Assembly: GCF_001439605.1 (NCBI RefSeq)
Contig: NZ_LMBX01000004.1
Span: 1,535-65,534 of the forward strand
DNA from: Cytobacillus praedii
GTDB lineage: Bacteria > Bacillota > Bacilli > Bacillales > Cytobacillaceae
Direction of reading: 5' to 3'
Length of the DNA stretch: 64,000 bases
This document shows positions 35,372 to 43,383 of the stretch, piece by piece. Numbering within the stretch: position 1 is the stretch's first letter; each line of letters opens with the position of its first letter. The translations under genes were made by a program, and so were the position numbers. A model generated the notes under the pieces. It saw only the letters and a list, made by a program, of their open reading frames with translations, did no database searches and was not told the DNA's origin.

Positions 35372-36588
35372 GCGGGCAAGCGTATCATGCAAAACGGCAG
35401 CAGTTTTATGGGAAAATAGAAGGCTTTTGGGCCGATCTTTATGGAGAGGAATATGCACTTTATGATATAAAACTTTTGCACCAAGAAGATGTTTCTCAAA
35501 TTCGGCTTATAAGTCAGCGTATTGGATTCATTTTTATAAAAACCGCCTCTCTGCTTCGAAGGGTCCCTGATGAAACTCTTTTGGAAATGGGTTACCCAAA
35601 GGAAATACTTTCATTTATTAGGCTTAAAACACTTCCTTCCGAAAGTGTTATATCCCGGCTTGACCTTATTCCGTATGGAGATAGTTTTAAATGCATTGAA
35701 ATCAATGCTGATACTCCTACATTTATTAAAGAGCTTTTTCACATAAATGGTTTGGTATGCAGAGAATTCGGAGTGGAGAATCCGAATGAGGGAATGGATC
35801 GAATTTTACAAAAAGCAGTTCGTGAAATCATCTTCCAAAGCACAGATAAGGAATCCCCTCATATTGTTTTTACTGCTCACGAGGATAACATCGAGGATCG
35901 CGAAACCGTGCTCTATCTTCAAAATTTTGTACCATCTAAATTTACCCCGCTCCATAAGCTGCAAATCCATAAAGGTGTGGGTCTTTTTGATGAGGATGGA
36001 ATAAAAATAGATATCCTCTATCGGCAAACCTTCCCGATAGAAAGTTTGATAGCAGATGAAGATGAGGATGGAAATCCAATCGGACTATGGTTATTAGAAC
36101 TTGTTGAAGAGGGGAAGCTTTCTGTCATTAATCCCCCTTCAGCCTTTTTATTACAAAATAAAGCGGTTCAGGCTGTCATTTGGGGGCTGCATGAAGAGCA
36201 TCATCCTTTCTTTACAGAAGAAGAGCATATGTGGATAGATGAATACTTTCTTCCGACCTATTTTGAATCTGAATATTTTTTGCAAAATGGCCTTTCTTAT
36301 GTGAAAAAGCCTGCTTTTGGGAGAGAAGGGGACACGGTAAAAATATTTAATAAGGATGGCCAACTAATATACAAGGATGGTCAGAGTACGTATTCAGAAT
36401 ACGTCCCTGTTTATCAGAAATATGTCGAGCATCCAACCATAACTTTTAATTGTGAAAAGGGAAAACAGGATGGCCAGCTTTTGCTTGGAAGCTTTCTGCT
36501 GAACGGAAATCCGGCAGCGTTTGGATACAGGGTAGGAGGTACTATTACCAATAACCTTTCTTATTACTTACCTTGTGGGGCTCTTTAA
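35368..36588 (+). CDS. Glutathionylspermidine synthase-type ATP-grasp ligase (YjfC-like)
   Basis: 406 residues, TTG start overlapping the previous stop. C-terminal ATP-grasp ligase of the glutathionylspermidine synthase family: LIPYGDSFKCIEINADTPTF (substrate side), then YVKKPAFGREGDTVKIF and the closing ALFGYR-type segment PAAFGYRVGGTITNN. The amidase half of bifunctional GspS is absent. The family joins a carboxylate to an amine with ATP; the partners here are unknown. The operon context (lipoprotein, DUF350, channel) points to an envelope-linked modification. Confidence 0.85.
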   Translation: MSGQAYHAKRQQFYGKIEGFWADLYGEEYALYDIKLLHQEDVSQIRLISQRIGFIFIKTASLLRRVPDETLLEMGYPKEILSFIRLKTLPSESVISRLDLIPYGDSFKCIEINADTPTFIKELFHINGLVCREFGVENPNEGMDRILQKAVREIIFQSTDKESPHIVFTAHEDNIEDRETVLYLQNFVPSKFTPLHKLQIHKGVGLFDEDGIKIDILYRQTFPIESLIADEDEDGNPIGLWLLELVEEGKLSVINPPSAFLLQNKAVQAVIWGLHEEHHPFFTEEEHMWIDEYFLPTYFESEYFLQNGLSYVKKPAFGREGDTVKIFNKDGQLIYKDGQSTYSEYVPVYQKYVEHPTITFNCEKGKQDGQLLLGSFLLNGNPAAFGYRVGGTITNNLSYYLPCGAL

Positions 36589-36604
36589 AGGAGAGGAATA
36601 GAGT

Positions 36605-37633
36605 ATGTGGATTTTGCATAAAATCTTTTCAAAATTAACGAAGATTAGTCTCCTGCACGCAGCTGCTCTTGCGCTACTGATGATTATTATAAGTAGTATA
36701 ACAATGAGACTGGCAGAGCCGGAGACATTTCCCCGGTTTATTGATGCTGTGTGGTGGACCATGACCACGCTTGTTACGGTCGGATATGGGGATTATTATC
36801 CTAAAAGTGATATTGGAAGAATTTTCACAATGATTCTCATCTATACTGTAGGGATTGGTGCAATGGGTGTTATTATCGGGAAGGTATTTGAAAGCTTCAG
36901 CATGTATCGAAAGTTGAAGGAGGAAGGGCAATTGACTTATTCAGGAAAGGGTCATTACATCCTAATTGGTGCATCAAAGGAGAAATTAGAAAATGTCGTG
37001 GAAGAAATTTTAAATGGCAGGGATAAATGTGATGTTGTCATTGTGGATCATGCTGAACGGACACCAATAGAACAAAATCGAGTGCATTTTGTTAGTGGTA
37101 ACCCTGCTGAGGAAGAGGTGCTGTTGAAGGCGAATATCCTTGAGGCAAAATCGGTGGCAATCTTTTCGGATGATCGAAATGACTTTGCTGAATACGCTGA
37201 TGGAAAAACATTGCTTACTGCTTCCAGGGTTGAACATATCTCAAAGAAATATGATAAAAATATCTATACCATTGTAGAAATAAAAAAGGACAAGCATATC
37301 GCGTTGTTTGAGCATGCAAATGTCGATGAAGTCATCCTTTCAAATGATTCTGTTTCCCGGCTTATGGCGCAGGCAGCCATTCATCATGGTTCAAGTAAAT
37401 TATTCAATCAGATGTTAAGTAGCGCTGACGGTGAAAATTTATATGAAATTAAGACGAAGCCACATTGGAATACATACAGAGATGCAGCGATGGAACTATT
37501 CAATATGGGTGCAACACTCATTTCAGATGGCAGTGCGCTAGACATTGCCCGCCGCCATAATGAAAAAATCCCTGAAGATGCCAACCTGTTTATCATCTGT
37601 GATGAAATTACATATAGAAAAATTGTTGGGTGA
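36605..37633 (+). CDS. Two-span potassium channel with RCK-type domain
   Basis: 342 residues. TM1 (about 17-34), pore helix and K+ filter TVGYGD (58-63), TM2 (about 70-92), then a cytosolic RCK/TrkA-N-like Rossmann domain (KGHYILIGASKEKLENVV; VVIVDHAERTPIEQNRVHFV; VAIFSDDRND) and a C-terminal domain (about 245-342). Resembles MthK and B. subtilis YugO. The filter is intact. Start ATG follows AAAGGAGAGG, 16 bp after the ligase stop, so it belongs to the operon. Confidence 0.9.
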   Translation: MWILHKIFSKLTKISLLHAAALALLMIIISSITMRLAEPETFPRFIDAVWWTMTTLVTVGYGDYYPKSDIGRIFTMILIYTVGIGAMGVIIGKVFESFSMYRKLKEEGQLTYSGKGHYILIGASKEKLENVVEEILNGRDKCDVVIVDHAERTPIEQNRVHFVSGNPAEEEVLLKANILEAKSVAIFSDDRNDFAEYADGKTLLTASRVEHISKKYDKNIYTIVEIKKDKHIALFEHANVDEVILSNDSVSRLMAQAAIHHGSSKLFNQMLSSADGENLYEIKTKPHWNTYRDAAMELFNMGATLISDGSALDIARRHNEKIPEDANLFIICDEITYRKIVG

Positions 37634-37795
37634 TGGAAAAAAATAAAAGTGCAGACTAGTTTAACGGTATTTTCCTGTTTAGATGTAATCCAAAGGAGGC
37701 TCCATAGATATTAAGCCTGAATGGGGAATTTTAGTAGAATAAAAACTTCATTTAGATGCGTCTCGGTGAACCGTATCACAAGTTAATTATTCATC

Positions 37796-37830
37796 AATTG
37801 CGCACGATCCTGAACTTAAACAATCGGGTC
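37796..37830 (+). repeat. Possible decayed dispersed repeat
   Basis: CAATTGCGCACGATCCTGAA followed by CAATCGGGTCATT shows pieces of the type B core in scrambled form. Weak. No gene lies between 37634 and 37917. Confidence 0.3.
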
Positions 37831-37917
37831 ATTATGATGAATAAAAGAGGAAAAAATAAGAGAGAGCTCGAAGGTAATATAGGAGAAATAACTTTAAGTA
37901 GTGATGGGGGAGTAAAC

Positions 37918-38610
37918 ATGAAGGTTATTGGTCTTATTGGCGGGATGAGCTGGGAATCCTCTGTTGAATATTATCGGTTTATTAATGAAGAGGTGAAAAG
38001 AGAACTAGGAGGTCTGCACTCAGCAAAATGTCTGTTATACAGCGTTGATTTTGAAGAAATTGAACGTTATCAATCAAAAGGCGACTGGAAAAAAGCCGGC
38101 GAAGTTTTGGGTGATGTTGCCCTTTCATTGGAAAAAGGGGGTGCTGACTTCGTTGTCATCTGCACCAATACGATGCACAAGGTTGTAGATGATATACAAT
38201 CAAAAATTAAAATACCTCTTTTACATATAGCTGATACAACAGCAGCCAAAATTAAAGAACAGGGCATTCGTTCAGTAGGGTTACTTGGAACAAAGTACAC
38301 GATGGAACAAGACTTCTACAAATCACGTTTAGAGTCCAGTGGAATAAACGTGATTGTGCCCAATGACGAGGAAAGAGAAATTGTAAACAAAATTATTTAT
38401 GATGAGTTGTGTTTGGGTGTGGTTCAACAGGCATCAAGAGATTATTATAAAAAGGTTATTCAAGGTTTAATCGAATCTGGGGCTGAAGGAATTATTTTAG
38501 GATGTACTGAAATTGGTCTATTAATCAAACCTGAGGATTCCAATTTCCCTATATTTGACACAACTTATATACATGCCCGTGAAGCGGTAAATATGTCATT
38601 AAATAAATGA
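37918..38610 (+). CDS. Aspartate/glutamate racemase family protein
   Basis: 230 residues from ATG 37918, preceded by GGGGGAG; a longer upstream frame is not family-like. GLIGGMSWESSVEYYR at the start, Cys82 in ICTNTMH and Cys196 in ILGCTEIG, the two catalytic cysteines of PLP-independent amino acid racemases (YgeA/RacX type). It would interconvert L and D amino acids; which one is not clear from sequence. Single gene. Confidence 0.88.
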   Translation: MKVIGLIGGMSWESSVEYYRFINEEVKRELGGLHSAKCLLYSVDFEEIERYQSKGDWKKAGEVLGDVALSLEKGGADFVVICTNTMHKVVDDIQSKIKIPLLHIADTTAAKIKEQGIRSVGLLGTKYTMEQDFYKSRLESSGINVIVPNDEEREIVNKIIYDELCLGVVQQASRDYYKKVIQGLIESGAEGIILGCTEIGLLIKPEDSNFPIFDTTYIHAREAVNMSLNK

Positions 38611-38746
38611 TGGTTATTAAAGTCTTAACATATCCTTGATTGCCGTAAAACGGCTTTCCTAATGAAATTGACAAATGTTATGTAAATAAACATTCTTAAA
38701 GTTTTTTAATACAAATAAAATAAGCAGTAGAGGCTTATTTTACAAT

Positions 38747-38790
38747 TGGGCACAATTCTGTAGCAAGAATTGTGCTTTTTCATGTCTAAG
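38747..38790 (+). repeat. Dispersed hairpin repeat, type A copy
   Basis: GGGCACAATTCTGTAGCAAG then AATTGTGCTTTTTCATGTC: a perfect 9-bp stem with T-tract that can act as terminator. The rest of 38611-38953 contains nothing else recognisable. Confidence 0.8.
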
Positions 38791-38953
38791 GTAAAATTAT
38801 GGATCAACATCTCTTAATGTTAATAATAGGGTGAATCTTCATAGGAAAGACTCATCGATATCGCCCAAATTCTTGTTCAAGTGGTCATTTTTTAATGATT
38901 GACAGGAACTTTTCTACTTGCCGTAGAAATTTATATTAAAAAATTTATATTGA

Positions 38954-38980
38954 TGTCGATCTGGTAAAGTTTCATTCGTT
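38954..38980 (+). promoter_or_regulatory. ECF-type promoter before the YciI-sigma operon
   Basis: TGTCGA (38954-38959) and CGTT (38977-38980) with a 17-base spacer, 80 bp before the YciI start. The same TGTCGA-N17-CGT arrangement occurs before 40867 and 41388. Most likely recognised by the sigma factor of this locus. Confidence 0.7.
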
Positions 38981-39060
38981 GTATATAAAGAAACGGACCT
39001 TCCATCCAGTTTTACATCAGTTAAGTAACTAACTTTACGAAAAAATAGGAGGCAGACAAT

Positions 39061-39495
39061 ATGAGATTTATGATGATTGTTAAAGCTACATCAGATTCAG
39101 AGGCAGGGGTATTGCCTAGTCAGGAACAATTTGATGCCATGCAAAAGTATAATGAAGAACTGGTTAGAGCAGGGGTATTGCTTGCAGCTGATGGCCTGAT
39201 GTCAAGCTCAAATGGTATCAGGATTTCTTACCCAGAACCTGGCGGAAAACCCAAGATTATGGACGGTCCATTTACGGAAGCAAAAGAATTGATCGCAGGA
39301 TATACCTTGATCGAAGTTAAATCAAGAGAGGAAGCAATTGAATGGGCGCTTCGTATGCCTGACCCCCATGGGTTTGGCCAGGGAGAGATTGAGCTGAGAC
39401 AGGTATTTGAGATTGAAGAATTAACAAATAATGACGATTTGCTGGCAAAAGAAACAGCCCTTCGTAAACAAGTCAAGGAGCAGAGACAAGCGTGA
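39061..39495 (+). CDS. YciI-family (DGPF) protein coupled to an ECF sigma factor
   Basis: 144 residues. RFMMIVKATSDSEAGVLPS, GVLLAADGLMSSSNGIRISY and the signature IMDGPFTEAKE, a typical DGPF protein. Start ATG after TAGGAGG. Its stop overlaps the sigma factor's GTG by four bases. In Bacteria, DGPF proteins are the standard neighbours of ECF42 sigma factors, where no anti-sigma is present. Function of the protein itself is not established. Confidence 0.88.
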   Translation: MRFMMIVKATSDSEAGVLPSQEQFDAMQKYNEELVRAGVLLAADGLMSSSNGIRISYPEPGGKPKIMDGPFTEAKELIAGYTLIEVKSREEAIEWALRMPDPHGFGQGEIELRQVFEIEELTNNDDLLAKETALRKQVKEQRQA

Positions 39496-40751
39496 GTGTG
39501 TCAGATACACATCGAACCATTGATGCAATATGGCGAATAGAGTCCGCAAAGCTTATTGCGGTGTTAACTCGAATAGTACGGGATATCGGTCTCGCAGAGG
39601 ATCTTGCCCATGATGCATTAGTGATTGCACTTGAACAATGGTCACAGAACGGGATTCCGAACAATCCTGGTGCTTGGCTTATGACTACGGCGAAGCGACG
39701 CGCTATTGATCTTATTCGCAGAAATAAGCTGCGTGATCAGAAGTATTCAGAGGTGGCCCGCAATACGGATTTATATACAGAGGATGACATGGATCATAAC
39801 TTAGACGGGGAGATTGGTGACGATCTCCTTCGTTTGATCTTTATGACCTGCCATCCAGTGTTACCTCAGGAGGGCAGAGTGGCTCTTACGCTTCGTTTGT
39901 TATGTGGGCTTACAACGGATGAAATTGCACGTTCCTTTCTAGCTGCTGAAGCAACGATAGCCCAGCGAATTGTTCGAGCCAAGAGAACACTAAGAGACAG
40001 AGATATTCCTTTTGAGGTGCCTGCTGGAGAAGAACTATCAGATCGTCTTTCCGCAGTACTTGAGGTGATTTACCTTATGTTCAATGAAGGATATTCGGCA
40101 ACCTCTGGGAATCAATGGATCCGCCCTCTCATTTGTCAAGAAGCGCTAAGACTCGGACGTGTACTAGCTGAGATTGTACCTTATGAACCAGAGGTTCATG
40201 GACTAGTCGCCCTAATGGAGATCCAATCTTCTCGCTTTAGAACACGGGTTAATTCTAGAGGGGAACCTGTTCTTCTTATGGATCAGAACAGAGCAGAGTG
40301 GGATCAATTGCTAATTCGCCGCGGATTAAAGGCACTCGATCGCAGCCAAAAGCTTGGACGACCGTTCGGACCTTACTCTCTTCAAGCTGCGATTTCTGCT
40401 TGTCATGCGAAGGCACCTACTGCACCTGAGACCGATTGGATTCGTATTGCGGCTCTATATGAAGCGCTGTCGAGAGTTCTGCCATCACCAATCGTCGATT
40501 TAAACCGGGCAGTCGCCGTATCTATGGCTTTTGGGCCAGATTTTGGACTTCAGATTGTCGATATGCTAGGTAACGAATCTTCCTTAAAGGGATACCATCT
40601 TCTGCCGAGCGTTCGTGGAGATCTCCTAGTGAAGCTCGGGCGATTCGATGAAGCACGTAAAGAATTTGAACACGCTGCATCTATGACCCGGAATGAGCGT
40701 GAACGGGAACTTTTACTAAAAAGAGCAGCTGAATGTAATTCAGCACATTGA
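39492..40751 (+). CDS. ECF42-like RNA polymerase sigma factor with C-terminal extension
   Basis: 419 residues, GTG start. Sigma-2 (about 10-80: RDIGLAEDLAHDALVIALEQ, AWLMTTAKRRAIDLIRR), sigma-4 (about 115-170: LTLRLLCGLTTDEIARSFL, AQRIVRAKRTLRD) and a 240-residue helical extension (YLMFNEGYSATSGN; later TPR-like YEALSRVLPSPIVDLNRAVA). This layout and the DGPF neighbours define ECF42; the extension is thought to control activity in place of an anti-sigma. Base composition is somewhat GC-richer than the surroundings. Confidence 0.9.
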   Translation: MSVSDTHRTIDAIWRIESAKLIAVLTRIVRDIGLAEDLAHDALVIALEQWSQNGIPNNPGAWLMTTAKRRAIDLIRRNKLRDQKYSEVARNTDLYTEDDMDHNLDGEIGDDLLRLIFMTCHPVLPQEGRVALTLRLLCGLTTDEIARSFLAAEATIAQRIVRAKRTLRDRDIPFEVPAGEELSDRLSAVLEVIYLMFNEGYSATSGNQWIRPLICQEALRLGRVLAEIVPYEPEVHGLVALMEIQSSRFRTRVNSRGEPVLLMDQNRAEWDQLLIRRGLKALDRSQKLGRPFGPYSLQAAISACHAKAPTAPETDWIRIAALYEALSRVLPSPIVDLNRAVAVSMAFGPDFGLQIVDMLGNESSLKGYHLLPSVRGDLLVKLGRFDEARKEFEHAASMTRNERERELLLKRAAECNSAH

Positions 40752-40768
40752 AAAAAATTTTCCCGAAC

Positions 40769-40795
40769 TGTCGATTACAGTGTTTCACAATCGTC
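40769..40795 (+). promoter_or_regulatory. ECF-type promoter before the second YciI gene
   Basis: TGTCGA (40769-40774), 17-base spacer, CGTC (40792-40795), starting 18 bases after the sigma-factor stop. Same spacing and extended CGTCGT as the element at 41317. Confidence 0.75.
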
Positions 40796-40866
40796 GTTTT
40801 AGTAAGGGAAGAGTTATGGCAGCGAGTAGTGCATACAAGTGATCTTCCTATAAGGAGGAAATAATC

Positions 40867-41301
40867 ATGCGATTTATGTTCATTGTCAAGGCAACCGGGT
40901 ACTCGGAAGCAGGGGGAAATTACAACCAGAAATACACTGATGCAATGATTGCATACAAGAAGTCTTTGGCCGGCGCTGGTGTGCTTGTTTCCGCAGAGGC
41001 ACTCCATCCAAGCTCAACTGGGATTAGGATCATGTATCCATCGGATAGTGAAAAGCCAGAAATACTAGTTGGTCCGTTTCTGGCAGATCAAGAGCTTATT
41101 GCGGAATATACCCTGATCGATGTCGATTCAGAAGCCGATGCACTCAATTGGGCTCTGCGGATGCCTGTTCCGACTGGCTGCGGGGAATTTAAAATCGAAG
41201 TTCGGAAGCTTAAAAAGAATCTGGGATTCTTACGATATTCAGGAACCTGTGCCTTGGAAGCCGATTTAAAGGATCAACTCAGCATGTTAAAAAATTTTTA
41301 A
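40867..41301 (+). CDS. YciI-family protein with altered DGPF motif
   Basis: 144 residues, ATG after AAGGAGG. Same fold as the product of 39061 (RFMFIVKATGYSEAGGNYN, GVLVSAEALHPSSTGIRIMY), but the signature reads VGPF in place of DGPF and the C-terminus carries extra basic residues. The change of the family's namesake Asp suggests a changed or lost activity. Preceded by its own TGTCGA-N17-CGTC element. Confidence 0.83.
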   Translation: MRFMFIVKATGYSEAGGNYNQKYTDAMIAYKKSLAGAGVLVSAEALHPSSTGIRIMYPSDSEKPEILVGPFLADQELIAEYTLIDVDSEADALNWALRMPVPTGCGEFKIEVRKLKKNLGFLRYSGTCALEADLKDQLSMLKNF

Positions 41302-41316
41302 AAAAGTTTTTTTCTT

Positions 41317-41343
41317 TGTCGATTTCACCAATATATATTCGTC
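41317..41343 (+). promoter_or_regulatory. ECF-type promoter before the VOC gene
   Basis: TGTCGA (41317-41322), 17-base spacer, CGTC (41340-41343), 45 bp before the start codon of the VOC gene. Confidence 0.75.
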
Positions 41344-41387
41344 GTATTTTTAGAAGAACAAATTAAACTGGAAAGGTTGTTGAAAAA

Positions 41388-41783
41388 ATGGGAGCACAAT
41401 TAAATGCTTATCTAATGTCGGAGGATGCAAGAAGTCAGGCAGACTTTTACGTAGAGTCACTCGGTGGGGAAGTTCTATCAGTTAGAACATTCGGAGAGGC
41501 ACCCGGATCTCCTGAAGCAATGAAGGATAAAGTCATGCATCTGTCTTTGATGGTAGCTGGAAGGAATATGTTAATGATCTCCGATTCCTTTGAACCGATA
41601 TCGAGCAGCCGCAGCATCAGTCTAGCATTGACCTATGACAATGAGTCTGAGGCAAGAGAAGCACATACAAAGCTTGGTGAGGGTGGAGAGAACAAGTATC
41701 CTTTTGCATTGCAGCCATGGGGTGCGTACTATGGGGAAGTTATAGATAAATTCGGTGTTACTTGGATGATAACCAAACCGTAA
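41388..41783 (+). CDS. PhnB-like VOC-family protein
   Basis: 131 residues. Two beta-alpha-beta-beta-beta units of the glyoxalase/VOC fold (NAYLMSEDARSQADFYVESL; ISLALTYDNESEAREAHTKL) ending WGAYYGEVIDKFGVTWMI, the PhnB pattern. Metal ligands of true glyoxalases are not obvious, so enzymatic activity is uncertain. Third transcription unit with the TGTCGA element; likely part of the same sigma regulon. Confidence 0.82.
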   Translation: MGAQLNAYLMSEDARSQADFYVESLGGEVLSVRTFGEAPGSPEAMKDKVMHLSLMVAGRNMLMISDSFEPISSSRSISLALTYDNESEAREAHTKLGEGGENKYPFALQPWGAYYGEVIDKFGVTWMITKP

Positions 41784-41831
41784 AACATACAACGCGCCCA
41801 AATTTAAAAATATAAAAGGAGAGTATGCAAA

Positions 41832-42173
41832 ATGAATCCGGAAGTAACTGATTTTATTGAAGCGTTAAAAGAACCATGGCAAGGAGAACTATCTACAAAT
41901 TTACGTGAGGTCATCCACCAGGCTATACCGAATGTCCATGAACGTATGCAGTATAAGAAACCACATTTTTTAAAAAATGGAAAATACGCTGCTGTCATAT
42001 CAACCTCGAAAAATGCGGTAAGCTTTACGATCTTTAATGCTGCTGAGCTGGAGCTTCCTGAAGGCAAGTTTGATGGTCCACCAGAAAGAAAAACACTGAA
42101 ACTGCATGAGGGAGATACATTTGATTCCGAGCAGTTAGTATCATTGGTCAGCCAAGCATCATGCTCATTATAG
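41832..42173 (+). CDS. DUF1801 domain protein
   Basis: 113 residues. LREVIHQAIPNVHERMQYKK and HFLKNGKYAAVISTSKNAVS are the DUF1801 (YdhG-like) landmarks. ATG after AAAAGGAGAG, 48 bp downstream of the VOC gene and presumably co-transcribed. Function unknown; a frataxin-like fold is known for relatives. Confidence 0.8.
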   Translation: MNPEVTDFIEALKEPWQGELSTNLREVIHQAIPNVHERMQYKKPHFLKNGKYAAVISTSKNAVSFTIFNAAELELPEGKFDGPPERKTLKLHEGDTFDSEQLVSLVSQASCSL

Positions 42174-42270
42174 TTGCTATTAAAAAGGATTGATTTTATA
42201 GATAAAGTAAAACATCCCTCTGTCTCTAGCTAATGGGAAGATACCTTAAGAAGTTGGCAAGGAAATTAAC

Positions 42271-42343
42271 AATTGGGCGCAATTTCTGCAAAAAGAAATG
42301 CGCTCTTTCTTTATGTAAAGGGCCGTTTTTGGAATAAAGGATG
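42271..42343 (+). repeat. Dispersed hairpin repeat, type A copy
   Basis: AATTGGGCGCAATTTCTGCA then AAAAGAAATGCGCTCTTTCTTTATGTAA and tail GGGCCGTTTTTGGAATAAAGGA. One of the best type A copies. Confidence 0.8.
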
Positions 42344-42393
42344 GGAGTGCTTGTTAAAATTTGGTATTATTTGAAGGGGGGGGAAGTTTATTT

Positions 42394-42582
42394 ATGGATT
42401 CTTTTTTGTTCTTTAGTGTATATTTAATACCGATTTTTGCAATCATATTTTGTCTTAATCTGGTAGAAATAATAAAGAAAGTAAAGAAAGACCAATCTAC
42501 CACTACAAACACATTCTGGTTAACAACATCTTTTGTATTAATTGTATGGGGAATTGCTGTTACAGCTTATTTGGGTACATAA
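42394..42582 (+). CDS. Small two-span membrane protein (62 aa)
   Basis: ATG at 42394 after GAAGGGGGGGG. Two hydrophobic helices (about 3-22 and 40-60) with a basic loop (KKVKKDQS). Similar in size and design to the frameshifted gene at 42966, so the two may be diverged tandem paralogues. Family not recognised. Confidence 0.6.
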   Translation: MDSFLFFSVYLIPIFAIIFCLNLVEIIKKVKKDQSTTTNTFWLTTSFVLIVWGIAVTAYLGT

Positions 42583-42632
42583 TGTGATTATTTTAACTAA
42601 TGGCTTTGTTATTATTCATTGTTGATTTTCAC

Positions 42633-42840
42633 GTATATATTAGGCGGAGAATTTCCGTCTAATATATACTGTGGAAGCTTAAGAGGCAGATATAAGCGGA
42701 GATATTCCGCTTAACTGCTCTATAAAAGACAAAATTCCAAGGTTTGGATAATATAAGCGGAAAAACTTCCTTTATTTTTAAGGAAATATGTGTATTTCCC
42801 AAAATAAACGTAACGTAATTTTTCCGTTTATTTTTCAAAC
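42633..42840. repeat. Cluster of short palindromes (TAAGCGGA type)
   Basis: Three or four adjacent inverted repeats: a 16-bp stem around 42633-42669 (GTATATATTAGGCGGA and complement), TAAGCGGAGATATTCCGCTTA at 42696-42716 region, a half-copy TAAGCGGAAAAACTTCC near 42753 and a final one around TTTTCCGTTTA at 42820. They share the GCGGA/TCCGC core. The rest of 42583-42965 is non-coding. Confidence 0.65.
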
Positions 42841-42965
42841 ATAGTAAAATCAACATTTAGTTATAACAGAGCCTAACTAATAAAGAGCAGTGAACTTCAA
42901 TAAACGGAATCTAAGCAATCATACAGGATTGTGAAATAGTCATTTGACTCTAGGGGCGTGTTTGA

Positions 42966-43184
42966 ATGGATAATATTACTTTATTGGGAACAGGGAATTG
43001 GTTAGGCATAGTTTCTACAATATTAATAGTACTTTGCTTTTATATTAGTCTTACTTTCTTCCAAAACTTAAAATCGGGGAAGAGTATTAAAAGAGTCTAA
43101 ATTAGCAGATGTTTTTTGGCTTGCTCTTGGTTTGGTGTTACCGGCATTATATAGTGTTTATCTCTATAATGAGATGATGTGGTA
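42966..43184 (+). pseudogene. Small membrane protein gene, frameshifted
   Basis: From ATG 42966 the frame reads NITLLGTGNWLGIVSTILIV and stops at a TAA near 43100. The next frame is open across the junction and gives SKLADVFWLALGLVLPALYS before its TAA at 43182. One base change near 43080-43090 would give a two-span protein of about 72 residues. Either decay or a sequence error. Confidence 0.6.
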
Positions 43185-43256
43185 AGTAAAGTCTCCCTAC
43201 TAAAAAATCCTGTTCGAGGTCTTCCTTTGAATTTCTAATAACGATTTTTCGAAAAA

Positions 43257-43320
43257 GGGTGCAATTCTGCAGTAAGAATGGTGCTCTTTCTTTAAGTAAA
43301 AGGCTAGATTGTTGAATAAA
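43257..43320 (+). repeat. Dispersed hairpin repeat, type A copy
   Basis: GGGTGCAATTCTGCAGTAAG then AATGGTGCTCTTTCTTTAAGTAA and tail AGGCTAGATTGTTGAATAAA. Near-complete copy. Confidence 0.8.
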
Positions 43321-43383
43321 AGAAAAGGGTTTTTATTTGTCTATTAAGGAAGGTTATCTAACTATATAAAAAGGAGAAATAAT

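Noticed and set aside
37756-37917. N-terminal extension of the racemase
   Set aside because: The extension is unlike the family, while ATG 37918 has a good ribosome site and begins at the conserved GLIGGMS segment.
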